From assembly GCA_023630585.1 (NCBI GenBank), contig CM042566.1, forward strand, positions 6,029,754-6,093,753: a stretch of DNA of 64,000 bases, written 5' to 3'. Under the pieces are notes generated by a model. The model had not been told where the DNA came from. It worked only from the letters and a program-made list of their open reading frames with translations, and ran no database searches. How positions within the stretch are numbered: the first letter of the stretch is position 1; every line of letters starts with the position of its first letter. Positions 46,401 to 56,919 of the stretch are shown one piece after another. Both the position numbers and the translations under genes were made by a program. This DNA comes from Cranoglanis bouderius (taxonomy: Eukaryota > Chordata > Actinopteri > Siluriformes > Cranoglanididae).

Positions 46401-47749
46401 AAGGCATATCGTGGCACATAATATTCAAGGATGGACAAATCATTAGATCTTATTAAGTTTCACTAGAAGTTCTTATTGATATCTAGGTTATATTTGAAAC
46501 CTTACATTTCATAGTGATGGAACAAACCTCAATGCTATAACTATAGAGCAAGCTACTCATTCCGAATCCCACTACCTGTTGTACTACACACATCGTCTGA
46601 GGTGCGATCTGGCGGTTGGTAGAACAGTTTTTACTAAAAATTATCCTTCTATCTATCTAACTACAAATTATCCTTCCCAAATCAGGAACACCCAGGTGTA
46701 AATACTTATGAAAACGAGCAAAATAAAGTTGAGGAACCATCATCAACCATTGTATTATTGTATTTAACTAGCTAACTAGCAAGCCATATGCCATTGTGTT
46801 AGCTACCACCGTTTGTCCTAATCACTTTCCAGTAACCAAAACATACTGAGCAGCACATGATATCTTTCCCTTGAGCAATATGCTAGCTAATGATTTCATG
46901 ATTTATGCACCCATGCTATATATTCTGTGAATGTACCTTGCAAGTATTACAACACTGTCTATATCACCGTATAGTTCTTTCAGAACCTGCAAAGCCTATG
47001 TTTTTTTTTGTTTTGTTTTGTTTTTTTGACATTTATTTAATGTTCAGCTCTGAATCTGGACTTTTAATCAGTGGGAAGAACATAGTGCTGCTGTGTTTTG
47101 TATTTATTTAATTTTTTTTTATTTCAGAAAAATATGTTTGCTCTGCAAAAACTCATCATGCATTCAAGCCTTAACACAATCCTACTCGACACTGATAAAA
47201 GCATCCTTTCCCCACTCTGTGTTAAGCATGCTTGAAAAACAATTAACTTGTGTAAAAGTCAGAGTGCCATTTTTCACTCCATTAAGTCCAGTCCAGTGGT
47301 TTAATTCATAGCACAAAAATGAGGCAGAACCGTTCCCAAACACGCCCATCGGTGGGACTGCTGCAATTGATCACAGCCAGTGTGCACATGCTGTCAGCAT
47401 CCAGTGCTCCGTTCGAATGAGAGAACGGGTGGAGGATAGAAGGACAAGCTGTTATCTCCTCAAGTCCTGGATGTACCAACATGATCCCTCCCCTGAGAAG
47501 TTGCTGAACACAGTGTAGCGGCCTTTTGTTATGACATAAATATGGTGCTAAGCTTATAGTTATGTCTTGGGTGTAACTACACACATAACCATGTTAATTA
47601 TAGCGACCATGACCCTCAGTTTTGTCACGTAATAATAAATGAAAAAGCTTTTGCTTTTGCATACCTAGTAAAATGGTCTTCTCATTTATGGTATAGTCAG
47701 TAGTCTTATAGAATGGGATGTTTGAAGTTTCCATCTATTATTCATTATT
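43441..47749. other. Long stretch without recognised features
   Basis: AT-rich DNA with a short poly(A) at 43465-43476. All frames are under about 110 codons and overlap others on both strands. No microsatellite longer than a few units and no transposon ends were identified. It may be intergenic or intronic unique sequence. Confidence 0.4.
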
Positions 47750-47890
47750 ATTAGGGGTCCAAGCACTTTAGTGAAGGAGAATTCTGCAAGAATCTGCAAA
47801 TCCCCTGCCATTTAATCCATTGGTATTGCCACTGGACACACAACAACAATACTTTTCAACCTAAATCAGGAGACCATGCTGGAGAGTGGA
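47750..47890. repeat. Fragment of a GGGGTCCAAGCACT-type repeat
   Basis: TTAGGGGTCCAAGCACTTTA, CCATTGGTATTGCCACTGGA and an A/C-rich tail resemble the stretch at about 50700 (GACATTGCCACTGGGCACAG). The relationship is loose. Confidence 0.3.
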
Positions 47891-47950
47891 ACATGTCAGC
47901 TGCTTTCTTGTGTCCCCAAAGTTGAATTTGTGCAAGTTGATGGTTATCTG

Positions 47951-48265
47951 TTCATCCACCCATCCATTTTCTGTAACACTTATCCTACACAGGGTCATAG
48001 GAGCCTTGAGCCTACTCCAGAATGGGGTGCCGACCCATCGGCGGGCACAATCGCACACACACACACACACTACAGGCAATTTGTAAATGCCAATCAACTT
48101 ACAGTGCATGTCTTTGGACTGATGGAGGAAACCAGGGTACCCGGAGGAAACCCCCAAAGGACGGGGAGAACATGCAAACTCTGCACTCTCAGGGTGGAAG
48201 CAGGATTCGAACCCCCAACCCTGGATGTGTGTGGCAAATGTGCTAACTAGTAAGCCATTAAGATA
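47951..48265 (+). mobile_element. (ATCC)n-headed interspersed repeat (family B)
   Basis: Runs from TTCATCCACCCATCC through CTTATCCTACACAGGGTCAT, (CA)n, GTCTTTGGACTGATGGAGG and GGATTCGAACCCCCAACCC to ACTAGTAAGCC. It has more base changes than the copies at 38.7 or 21.4 kb. The frames at 47861-48250 are its shadows. Confidence 0.8.
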
Positions 48266-50211
48266 ACCACTAATTTATCTAACAGGCACATTTCGGAGGA
48301 GTGATTTACCAAACTGGGTGTTGCCACCTCAGACTGATCAAGAACATAATTTTGTCTTTGTACACCATCAGGGCTGCATGGACACATCAGATGCATCCTG
48401 GTGATGACCCTGCAGCTTGCCATCACCATCAGCTCCTCTGATGGTCAACTGCAGCTTAAACATGTACAGCATAAGTCATCATCTACGTAGGATAACGTCT
48501 TTGTTAAAGTTGACGGGCATGGGTGAAGACAACGGTGAGGAATCTGCAGTTCAAAAATGCTCTCTTGCTGTTCTCTGTATTTAGCTAGTCTGCAAAGCTA
48601 CTGTGTGGTATATCTCAGACACTATTAGATGTTGTCTAAATCATTCAAACACTTCAACATTCCTGACTTCCTGTTTCAAAAGGAATTTTTTTTCAATATA
48701 CAGAATCAAATCATGCCTGTTAAGCCATTTCATGGGGATCTGAATTTGATCAAAAATGCAACATCCATTCGGTGTTGTACCATTAGTCCCTTTGAGATGG
48801 GACAAATACACTGCAGTGTAGTGGATCTACAGACTCTTGGAGAAGGAGATAAGCAGAAGCAGAGGGCTAATCCTGTGGATTTTTCCCAGTGTGAAACTGG
48901 GCATAACAGCCTGCCTGCCGTGAAGCAGGAAATTTGGAGCGCTTGTATTTTTTTCTTTTTTTAAAATTCATGATCACTCTTAACATGGTATTAGCATTGC
49001 AAATTTGTAAGGATTCATCCATACCAACTTGCATGTAGAATTATATGGTTATGGGTAAGGTGAGGAGTGGGATTAGTAGTTCTAGATTTTGTTAATGGTA
49101 GGCAACAGAATCATTCTCACTTGAAAATTAGTATGAGACCTGGTTGCCATTTTTAATTTTTTTTTGTTTTGCTTTTTCGTCTTAACAAGACAATACTATT
49201 AGAATAGAGTTGAGGCAATTGAGGCAAATGCCTTTCTTTCTTGTACTTTCATACTCTAAGTCCATTTAAGAGTTTATAGTTTTCTAATTTAACGAAGATT
49301 TTGATGCTGTACTTCAACTTTTACCAGAGAATTAATTTAGATGAGAAATGACACTTTTACTTTAAGATTATGGGTAGTTTTACCAACTCTGCTGGAACAT
49401 ACAACAAATATTTAAACATTCCTCTTAAATTAACCTTAAAGATATTTACTTTACTTACATGACAATGTCATTTTGACCTTATTTCCAAATGAATGTCTGC
49501 ATTTTCCCAGAAAGTCATGTTTTCGCTGTTATTAACTTATTCATGCCATCTAGCGACAATGCATCACACCATGACTGATGTGTTGTGATGCTGTTGACAT
49601 GAAGACAAACAGGAAAAAGCTTTCTGTTTTGCTAGTGAAAGATTTTACAGTCAGAGCACAGTGTGTCCATTTCTACAGGTTCTGACACTGCAATATTCTG
49701 TGTTCCTATTTTAGTTTGACTCTCTATGAAAATGATGAGAAAACATACCTCCTGCACATCTGCACAATTCAACTAGTTAAATGGCTCCTGTATTCAATTC
49801 CCTCAACTGCTGTTAAGTTCAGCGACTTCCTACGTTACCCACAATGCAGATAGTGTTGCCAGTAGAATTTAGCGCTTGCTTTATCTCTACTTAGAGAGCA
49901 ATGCAGCGGTGCTTTAGTCCTATAGTGTATTCCAGCTCTCTCAACTTCTCAACTCTATTTTCAAACAGTTCACCTGCCAAAGCTTCAACTTTCATGCTAA
50001 TATCGCAGTCAACACCATCATGCTCACCATCTCTTAGATTGCTACTATTCCGGAACTTCCAACGTATGCATCAAAGTTTCCATTACTTCTGGAATAGATT
50101 TAAAATTAAAATACGATGCTGAAGGTTGCTGAAAAATGGTGTGTGAGAAAAGAAGCTCTTTTGTTTTTAGGAGCAAACAGACAAACCTACAGAGCCCCTG
50201 AAGTGACCTGT

Positions 50212-50246
<35 letters not shown>

Positions 50247-51664
50247 CAGAGACTTTTGGAGAAACTTTCAGGTGTGTGTATAGCTCTCTTCCATTTACGT
50301 TATCTCGCTCTGTGATTACATACCTATGTAGCAAGAAGCAAGAACAGAAGTAATGTGTTTGTATTGAAGTTTAAAATATATCTCTATAAATTCATGCGCA
50401 TCCATGCTCTCTGTTCTTTCTTACATGTATATGAGTAGAATTTTCCTTTACTGATTCATGGGATGTATGCAATTATGGAAGCATTGCCAAACAATGCCTT
50501 GTGAACCATTTGAAAACTTTGATTTGTAAAGCTCATTGATTGTCGATTGATACCTGCAACTTCCTATATATACTATACTCTAAACCCAATCACCTCCATT
50601 TTGTAGTCTGGTGTAACTAGCCTGGAAATTTTGCTTTTCAGTTGATGTTCAACTCTGCAGTTTTAGTCCAGCAGTCCTGCCATTTAAAACCATTTGTGCA
50701 TCCTGACATTGCCACTGGGCACAGAGCACAATTCTTTTTGAAGCACTTGGGTCAGGCTTCAAAATCGATTGAATCCAAGCCATCATCAGTTCTCCAGTTT
50801 AATGTAGAGTCTGTACAAAGAAGCCATCTGTTACATTATGCACATCCAGTTATTATGATTTTAATGTATTTATTTATTTGGGTTTATTTTAGAATTATCA
50901 GTTCTTGTCTTATAAAATGTCTTATAAAATCTCCTTCTGAGCATTTGTCTGACAGGATATTATCACATGAAAGAAGCAACCTAAAATAAGACACATTAGA
51001 AAAGCAGAAGGATCAGGTTAAATCTACATACTGTAACAGCATTCATACAGGCATAATACAGGTGTTAGCTGTCATAAAGACTGATTATGTAATGACAGAA
51101 TTATTTATATTTTATTCTAACTCTAAACGAGATTTTGGTTTTGATATTTGCTATGTCACATTATGACTATTGTATGACTTTGGCATACTCTTGTCATAAC
51201 ACAAACTTATGTCAACAGAAAAGCATGTCACAACATCTAAACTGACAAAAAATATTTTACTTCATGTAAGCCAGTGTCTCTTGTAATAAGGCTTTATGTT
51301 TATTTATGTAGATTCATGTCAGTTGTTATGAAGCACTTATGTAAATGTCATGTAGACTTATAAGCACTACCGTAAAAACAACTAAAGTGTCAGTAAAGAT
51401 CTTCTACGTAAACTATGATTATACAAGAATCAAAGGGTACCTGTACCTTTATCACATTCATAATCATTGTATAAATCAATGCAAAAGACAATGCTGCAAA
51501 AAGTAATGCTGGGGACATTATGCAAGTCTTATGTTAAAAGCCATGAGATGACATAACATACATAAGCGTTTCATCTTTACATTAAATAGAAAAGCAAAAG
51601 GACTGTTATCAGTATATCATCCTCATCTTTGAAGGTATTATTTTGTTTTTAGTAGCAGCACATT
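48266..51664. other. Long stretch without recognised features
   Basis: AT-rich, with poly(A) at 50215-50243. No frame shows a domain. Confidence 0.4.
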
Positions 51665-51866
51665 AATCCATCCATCCCTCCATCCACCCATCCATCCATC
51701 TCTCATACCATTTTCCATACCACTTATCCTACATAGGGTCGTGGGGGAGCCTGGAGCCTATCCCAGGGAACTCAGGGCACAAAACGGGGGACACCCTGGA
51801 AGCAGGGCATGATTACACACACATTCACACCCATTCGCACACTACAGACAATTTGGAAATGTTGAT
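51665..51866 (+). mobile_element. (ATCC)n-headed interspersed repeat (family B), 3' truncated
   Basis: Long CATC-rich head, CCACTTATCCTACATAGGG, GGAGCCTGGAGCCTATCCC and the CACACATTCACACCC part are present. The copy stops after ACAATTTGGAAATG. Confidence 0.75.
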
Positions 51867-51879
51867 AAATAAGATCCAT

Positions 51880-51995
51880 TGTTTCTAAATTCACAGATTG
51901 TGAGTTCAATCCCAGAATTTTCAAAGATCCACTGCTGGACTTACTTAACTGTCAACTCTTCCTCACTTGGATAAAAACATATTGTAAATGCAGTG
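51880..51995 (+). mobile_element. Degenerate tRNA-derived SINE fragment
   Basis: ATTGTGAGTTCAATCCCAG resembles the box B region of the SINE at 39.1 kb. CACTGCTGGACTTACTTAAC and AACATATTGTAAATGCAGT follow in the same order as its body and tail. Box A is missing. Confidence 0.45.
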
Positions 51996-53302
51996 TAATT
52001 GTTCCTTTAATGGAGTTATGTCACTGTCAATGTCAATATCGACGAGCAACTGCTGCTGATGGCTGGATTGTTGTAAAACATAATTAACACATCCCCTTTT
52101 GGTATCAGTATATGTGAGAAGAACAAGATCAGAACCGCTGATGTACACTGGCAATGATGTAAAAGTATTTGTTAAATACTGAACAAAGCAAGGGATATCT
52201 ACACATTAAGCATGTTTGTGTCCTGTAATGTCTATTACACTAGAAACAAAGACGTTTAACTTAACTGAGAAGAAATCAAATAATATAGGCATATAACTGA
52301 TTCTGCTTTTCACCTATAAGTATACGGTATAAGAATAAGCTTATACCAGGTTACTGCTGTTACATTTAAGGGCATTTTCACACCTATTCATTTGTTTACG
52401 GAGACAGAACCAAAGAAAAAAAAATGATACAACCAGCATTTATTTTCTCTTTTTGTTCATCAACTCAAATCTATAATATCTTTAATATCTATAAAATTAA
52501 AAAAAAAAAAAAGTCTATAAGAGTCAATAGAAGTATTGTACATTGCAAACTCTCCACTGCTTCAGCTGATGCACTCAATTCTGAGGTGGCACTCATTAAT
52601 TTTAGAATTTAATTTCAGAAATGAGGACAAGAACAAAGAGAAATAGGTCTGGACAAGTAACATATATAAAGACACAGAGGTGGCTTGAGGTTAGCTACGG
52701 CAAAAACATACACGGGTCTACAGAGAGAATTAAATTGGTTTATGATATTATACAATTCAGAAATTATGTTTAGGTTAGAAGATCAAGTGAATTTTTTTAA
52801 AATTATTTATTTATTTTATTTTATTTTTTTTACTTCATCATATGGGGCCTTTGCTATAGCCAAAATCCTTTCCCTAATCTCCAACAAATTGAGTCTGTAA
52901 CACAATGCTGAGGACAAGACAGTACGAAGCCCTGATTTGGAACAAAGCAGGTAGTGATTTGGACACAGCCATAGCACATGGAGAATGGGACAAAAGGGGA
53001 AACGGGCTTCTGTCATGCAGTTAGTGATTTGGTAGTTGATAATCACCATCTGAGGTGCAATAGCTTGTTCTTGCTGAAAGATCATTAAAAAAAGTCTTGC
53101 ATTATGTGCGTTCAAGCTCATTTGATAAAGGTTTAGTGACTAGATTTATTTTTAGTAATTTTTCGTTAGGTGAGTTTGCATCCACTTACACAGTAAACGC
53201 AAATGTAATAGCAAATGTAATCATTTTTACGTATTTAAATTGAAATTTCAATATCGATGGCAATCCAAATTCGTCAGACTGAAGATACAAATCAAAACCT
53301 GT
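51996..53302. other. No gene; fragment of a Harbinger-like end at about 52370
   Basis: GGGCATTTTCACACCTATTC at 52370 resembles the start of the element at 33716. The rest is AT-rich with no recognisable frame. Confidence 0.4.
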
Positions 53303-54119
53303 TGTTAGCATCTCCCTCTCGCTGCACGGCTAGCGGCGCAGCGCACTTCCGCATTCTACAGATCGCATTCCAGCGCGACTCATAAAAATCTCCGGACTGT
53401 TTCATGAACTCTGGTTTTGTTTATGTTGCCATGTGCTCTTTTGTTTTTGGTTTACGTCATGTCTCTGCCCCCGCTTCCTTATTGGTCCGTTGGTTTTGTT
53501 TCACGTTATGTTTACTCCAATGTTCTTTCATTGGTTCTCCTATTATTATGTGATTATTGTTTCCAGGTGTCGTGTGTTTGATCTTGTTTGCTTTGGATTA
53601 ACCATGTTACTTAAAGCCCTATCTGTGTCTGCTTCGGCGCTGAGTATTGATTGAAAATAATCTTATGTAGCTTCATGTAACGAAACATATCTAAAAGTAG
53701 CGACGAAGCAAAGATCAAGCATTGTAGATCTTTCTATGTTTTTTTGTTTAACCAGGCGTTCCCTGGTTCCTGTAGATCTTCCTATGTTTTTTTTTACCAG
53801 GCGTTCCCTGGTTTTTGGATTCATGCCTCGTGACTTCTCGGAATATTTCCCCATGTCTTTGTTTTCCTCGCGTTGACCTAGCCTTTGGATTATTGTCTCA
53901 TGATTTCCTGGATTTTTGCCCTGTAAGTGTTTGGATTATTGACTAGCCTGTTTGGAATACTGCCCTATTGTTTTTTGGGAATATTGTCTTGTTTAATTTT
54001 GGACTTTTGTTAGACTGTCCCCTTTCTTTTGAATGTTCTTATTATTTTGCATGTTCCTAATAAACTGACAACTTTCCCCTGTGAGTGCATCCTGCTTCCC
54101 TCCTTCCAGTGTTGTAACA
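53303..54119 (+). repeat. Left LTR
   Basis: 817 bp, TG...CA ends, with AATAAA at 54059-54064 close to the 3' side as in a polyadenylation signal. It contains a tandem duplication of about 47 bp (53723-53770 and 53771-53815, both with CCAGGCGTTCCCTGG). It is about 30 bp longer than the right LTR because of extra GC-rich sequence near its start. Confidence 0.9.
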
Positions 54120-54239
54120 GAATACTCCGCCCAAAAATGGATGCAGTGGGGAAAGTGAGGGCACGCCATGCCACGCCATGCCACATTTAAAATGCCTGCA
54201 TACAATTAAATTTTTTTCCCTCAACGGACCTTCGTTTAA

Positions 54240-54425
54240 CCCCCTGATGACTACGATGGCTTTGCCACTTGGCTGCAATGTTTTTTTTTGCAGGCTCAAT
54301 TATATTTTCTGAGTTTGGAGGACCCCAAGCCCGATGAAGAACAGTGGTTGGGGTTCCTCCTCTCTTGTTTGGTTGTCTCCGCTTGCCAATGGGTGGAGCT
54401 TCACCTCGCCAGTGGATCCACGTAG
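54240..54425 (+). pseudogene. Gag-like N-terminal segment, ended by in-frame TAG
   Basis: The frame reads DDYDGFATWLQ, then QLYFLSLEDPKPDEEQWLGF and LLSCLVVSACQWVELHL before a TAG at 54423-54425. The pattern YDG...F...QLYF...LLS.....A.QW is that of Ty3/gypsy Gag N-terminal regions. After the TAG the same frame continues LKTVSRLVQVFGSPDFQP, which fits the next Gag block, so the stop is a point change in an otherwise continuous frame. An upstream TAA at 54237-54239 hides the true start. Identification is by motif pattern only. Confidence 0.5.
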
Positions 54426-54452
54426 CTCAAGACAGTTTCAAGACTGGTCCAG

Positions 54453-55997
54453 GTGTTCGGGAGCCCAGACTTCCAACCCGACCTCAGGACCTTTTTGGGA
54501 AAGGACCGTCTGGGTGACCGACCCTGCCCGCCATTCCTGGACTTTTCTGAGAGGGAGCTGGCTAACATGGCAGCCTGCACCTCTCAACTCCTGACCCAGG
54601 AGTGTGCCACTGAAGGATGCACCCGACCAGCCATCCTTCAGTGCCCCACCTGCAGGAAACAGGAAAGAAAGAGTAGCTACTTCTGCTCACAAGCCTGTTT
54701 CAAGGGCAGCTACCGGGTGCACAGACGGCTCCACAGGCGGGCACCCTCAGAGCTCCAGCAGGAGTCCCAGCAGGAGGTCTCCTCAATGGAGCTGCAGCTG
54801 GAGGTTAAAGTGGCAACCTCCAGCCCCGAGCTCCAGCCAGAGACCCAGCAGGAGGTCTCCTCAATGGAGCTGCTCCTGGAGGTAAACGTGGCAACCTCCA
54901 GCCCCGAGCTCCAGCAGGAGGCCCAGCAGGAGGTCTCCTCAACAGAGCTGCTCCTGGAGGTAAACATGGCAACCTCCAGCCCCGAGCTCCAGCAGGAGGC
55001 CCAGCAGGAGGTCTCCTCAATGGAGCTGCACCTGGAGGTTAACATGGCAACCTCCAGCCCTGAGCTCCAGCAGGAGGCCCAGCAGGAGGTCTCCTCAATG
55101 GAGCTGCTCCTGGAGGTAAACGTGGCAACCTCCAGCCCCGAGCTCCAGCCAGAGACCCAGCAGGAGGTCCATTCAGCTGAGCTGCTCTTGGAGGTTCACG
55201 AGGAGACCTCCACTCCTGTCCTGTTCCTGCCTGAGGTCCATGAGGAGACCTCCGTTCCTGTCCTGTCCCTGTCAGAGACCCAAGTGGGGTGCTCCACTCC
55301 AGTCCTGTTCACACCAGAGATCCACGAGGAGACCTCCGCCCAGGCCATGATCCGGCCAGAAGTTCACAAGGAAACCTCCTCGCCTGTCCTGCTCATGTCA
55401 GAGGTCCACGGGATGACCTCTTCTCTAGCCCAGTCCATGTCTGAGGACCAGGAGATGACCTCCTTTCCAAGTTCTAGCCCATGTTTTAGCACAAAATTAA
55501 GTCCAATTCCATGTCCAGGTTCTTGCCCTATTCCTAGTCCATGTCCAAGTCCATGTCCAGGTTCGGGCCCTAGTCCTAGTCCATGTCCAGGTTCCTGCCC
55601 TAGTCCTAGTCTATGTCCCTGCCCTATTCCTAGTCCATGTCCAAGTCCATGTCTAGGTTTCTGCCCTATTCCAAGGCCAATTTCAAATCCAGTTCCCAGT
55701 CCAGTATCTGGTGCTGCTCCAAAGCCAGTTCCCAATCCTGTTCCCAGTCCGGTTCCCAGTCCTGTTCCTGGTCCCATTTCCAATCCTGCCCCCGGTCCTG
55801 TTCCCGGTCCTGTTCCCAGTCCTGTTCCCAGTCCTGTTCCCAACCCAGTTTCCAGTCCAGTTCTTGATTTGGTTGCCAGCTCTGTTTTTGATTTAATTTC
55901 TAGCTCTATTTTTGCTTTAATTCTCAGTTTGGTTGCTGATTTTAATTCCCGGCTCTGTTCCCAGCTCCATTCCCAGCTCCTTTCTACATTTTGTTGA
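54453..55997 (+). CDS. Gag-like / METAP1-type C6H2 zinc finger / repeat fusion ORF
   Basis: 514 codons without a stop. Residues 1-38 continue the Gag-like frame (FGSPDFQPDLRTFLGKD); the first codon is GTG, and the first ATG is residue 39 (54567). Residues 39-97 carry a full C6H2 zinc finger: Cys51, Cys56, Cys64, Cys67, Cys78, Cys82, His90, His94, with LQCPTC and SYFCSQACFKGS. This is the layout and wording of the N-terminal finger of methionine aminopeptidase 1, which in the enzyme aids ribosome association. No peptidase domain follows. Residues 100-255 are six 26-residue Glu-rich repeats, then degenerate EVHEETS repeats, then a Pro/Ser/Cys/Val-rich tail. The last part likely shifts frame near 55930 into 55933-56415, which keeps the SSPVS pattern. 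It is not a host METAP1 gene: it lies between LTRs in a Gag frame. Expression is unknown. Confidence 0.7.
   Translation: MFGSPDFQPDLRTFLGKDRLGDRPCPPFLDFSERELANMAACTSQLLTQECATEGCTRPAILQCPTCRKQERKSSYFCSQACFKGSYRVHRRLHRRAPSELQQESQQEVSSMELQLEVKVATSSPELQPETQQEVSSMELLLEVNVATSSPELQQEAQQEVSSTELLLEVNMATSSPELQQEAQQEVSSMELHLEVNMATSSPELQQEAQQEVSSMELLLEVNVATSSPELQPETQQEVHSAELLLEVHEETSTPVLFLPEVHEETSVPVLSLSETQVGCSTPVLFTPEIHEETSAQAMIRPEVHKETSSPVLLMSEVHGMTSSLAQSMSEDQEMTSFPSSSPCFSTKLSPIPCPGSCPIPSPCPSPCPGSGPSPSPCPGSCPSPSLCPCPIPSPCPSPCLGFCPIPRPISNPVPSPVSGAAPKPVPNPVPSPVPSPVPGPISNPAPGPVPGPVPSPVPSPVPNPVSSPVLDLVASSVFDLISSSIFALILSLVADFNSRLCSQLHSQLLSTFC
54750..55217 (+). repeat. Six 78-bp in-frame tandem repeats
   Basis: Units start at 54750, 54828, 54906, 54984, 55062 and 55140. 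Each encodes 26 residues of the form ELQQExQQEVSSMELLLEVN, then VATSSP. Units differ by few, mostly conservative changes, and the length is a multiple of three, so the frame is kept throughout. Confidence 0.95.
55490..55870. repeat. About 12-bp CAGTCCTGTTCC-type minisatellite
   Basis: Irregular repeats of TCCAAGTCCATG and CAGTCCTGTTCC give the Pro/Ser/Val-rich part of the fusion frame and the mirrored Gly-rich minus-strand frames. Confidence 0.9.
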
Positions 55998-56415
55998 TGG
56001 TGCTGTCCCTAGCTTAGTTTCCAGTTCTGCACACGATCCTGTCTCCTCCTCTGTCTCCTGTTACCTTCCTAGCTCAGTTTCCAGTCCAGTTTCAGATTTT
56101 GTCTCCAGCCCTGTCTCCACTTTAATTTCCAGCTCTGTTTCCAACCCTGTCTCCACCTTAACTTCCAGCTCTGTCTCCAGCCCTGTCTCCACTTTAATTT
56201 CCAGCTCTGTCTCCATCCCTGTCTCCACTTTAATTTCCAGCTCTGTTTCCAACCCTGTCTCCACTTTAATTTCCAGCTCTGTCTCCAGCCCTGTCTCCAC
56301 TTTAATTTCCAGCTCTGTTTCCACTTCGATGTCTAGCTCTGCTTCCGGTTTGATTTTCTGCTCCCATTTTTGCTTTAAGTCAGATTTTCAAGTCTGTTCC
56401 AGGTCAAAGTTTTGA
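55933..56415 (+). pseudogene. Probable continuation of the fusion ORF in another frame
   Basis: A 160-codon frame overlapping the end of the main ORF, with the same SSVSSPVSTLISSS composition. It probably belonged to the same tail before an indel near 55930. Most of it encodes a 36-bp minisatellite. It has no recognisable domain. Confidence 0.4.
56113..56322. repeat. 36-bp minisatellite, about 5.8 units
   Basis: Each unit contains GTCTCCACTTTAATTTCCAG followed by CTCTGTNTCCANCCCT. Further CTGTCC-type degenerate repeats continue to about 56660. Confidence 0.95.
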
Positions 56416-56908
56416 TTTTGTTGACCATTCAATTCAAGTTCAGTTTCCAGTCCAGTTCTCTGTCCAGTCCTCTGTCCAGTTCCCTATCCAGTTCTCTGTC
56501 CTATCCTCTGTCCTATCCTCTGTCCAGTTTTCTGTCCTGTCCTCTGTCCCATTCCTCAGTCTGTTTCCAAGTCTGTCTCTGAGTCTGTCTCTAATCCAGG
56601 TGCCAAATCTGAGTCCAGTCCTGGTTCCAGTCCGGATTCCAGGCCAAGCACCAGGTCATGTACAGCTCGGAGGTCCAGGCCCAGCGCCAGGTCACGCGCA
56701 GCGCCAAGCTCCAGGCCAAGCACCAGCTTAAGCACCGCTCCAAGTTCTCGACCAAGTTCTCAGGGAAAACGCGACACGCTCTGCTCTGGCCTTGGGACAT
56801 TGAACTTCGCCAGCCTCAGGTCCTGGGGGGCAGATGTTCTAATCCTGCCCAGGGGCCCGGGTCCGCCAGAACAGTTAAAACTTTCGGCGCTTCGGGAGAC
56901 ATGCCTTT

Positions 56909-56919
56909 GGGGGGGGCTC
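56909..56919 (+). other. Polypurine tract next to the right LTR
   Basis: Eight G residues at 56909-56916, then CTC and the LTR start. The position is right for plus-strand priming; the tract is short and has only G. Confidence 0.6.

Noticed and set aside
55364..55843. A 159-codon Gly-rich minus-strand protein
   Set aside because: It is the complement of the 12-bp minisatellite inside the LTR element.
54453..55997. A host methionine aminopeptidase 1 gene
   Set aside because: There is no peptidase domain, the finger is fused to Gag-like sequence, and the locus lies between matching LTRs.
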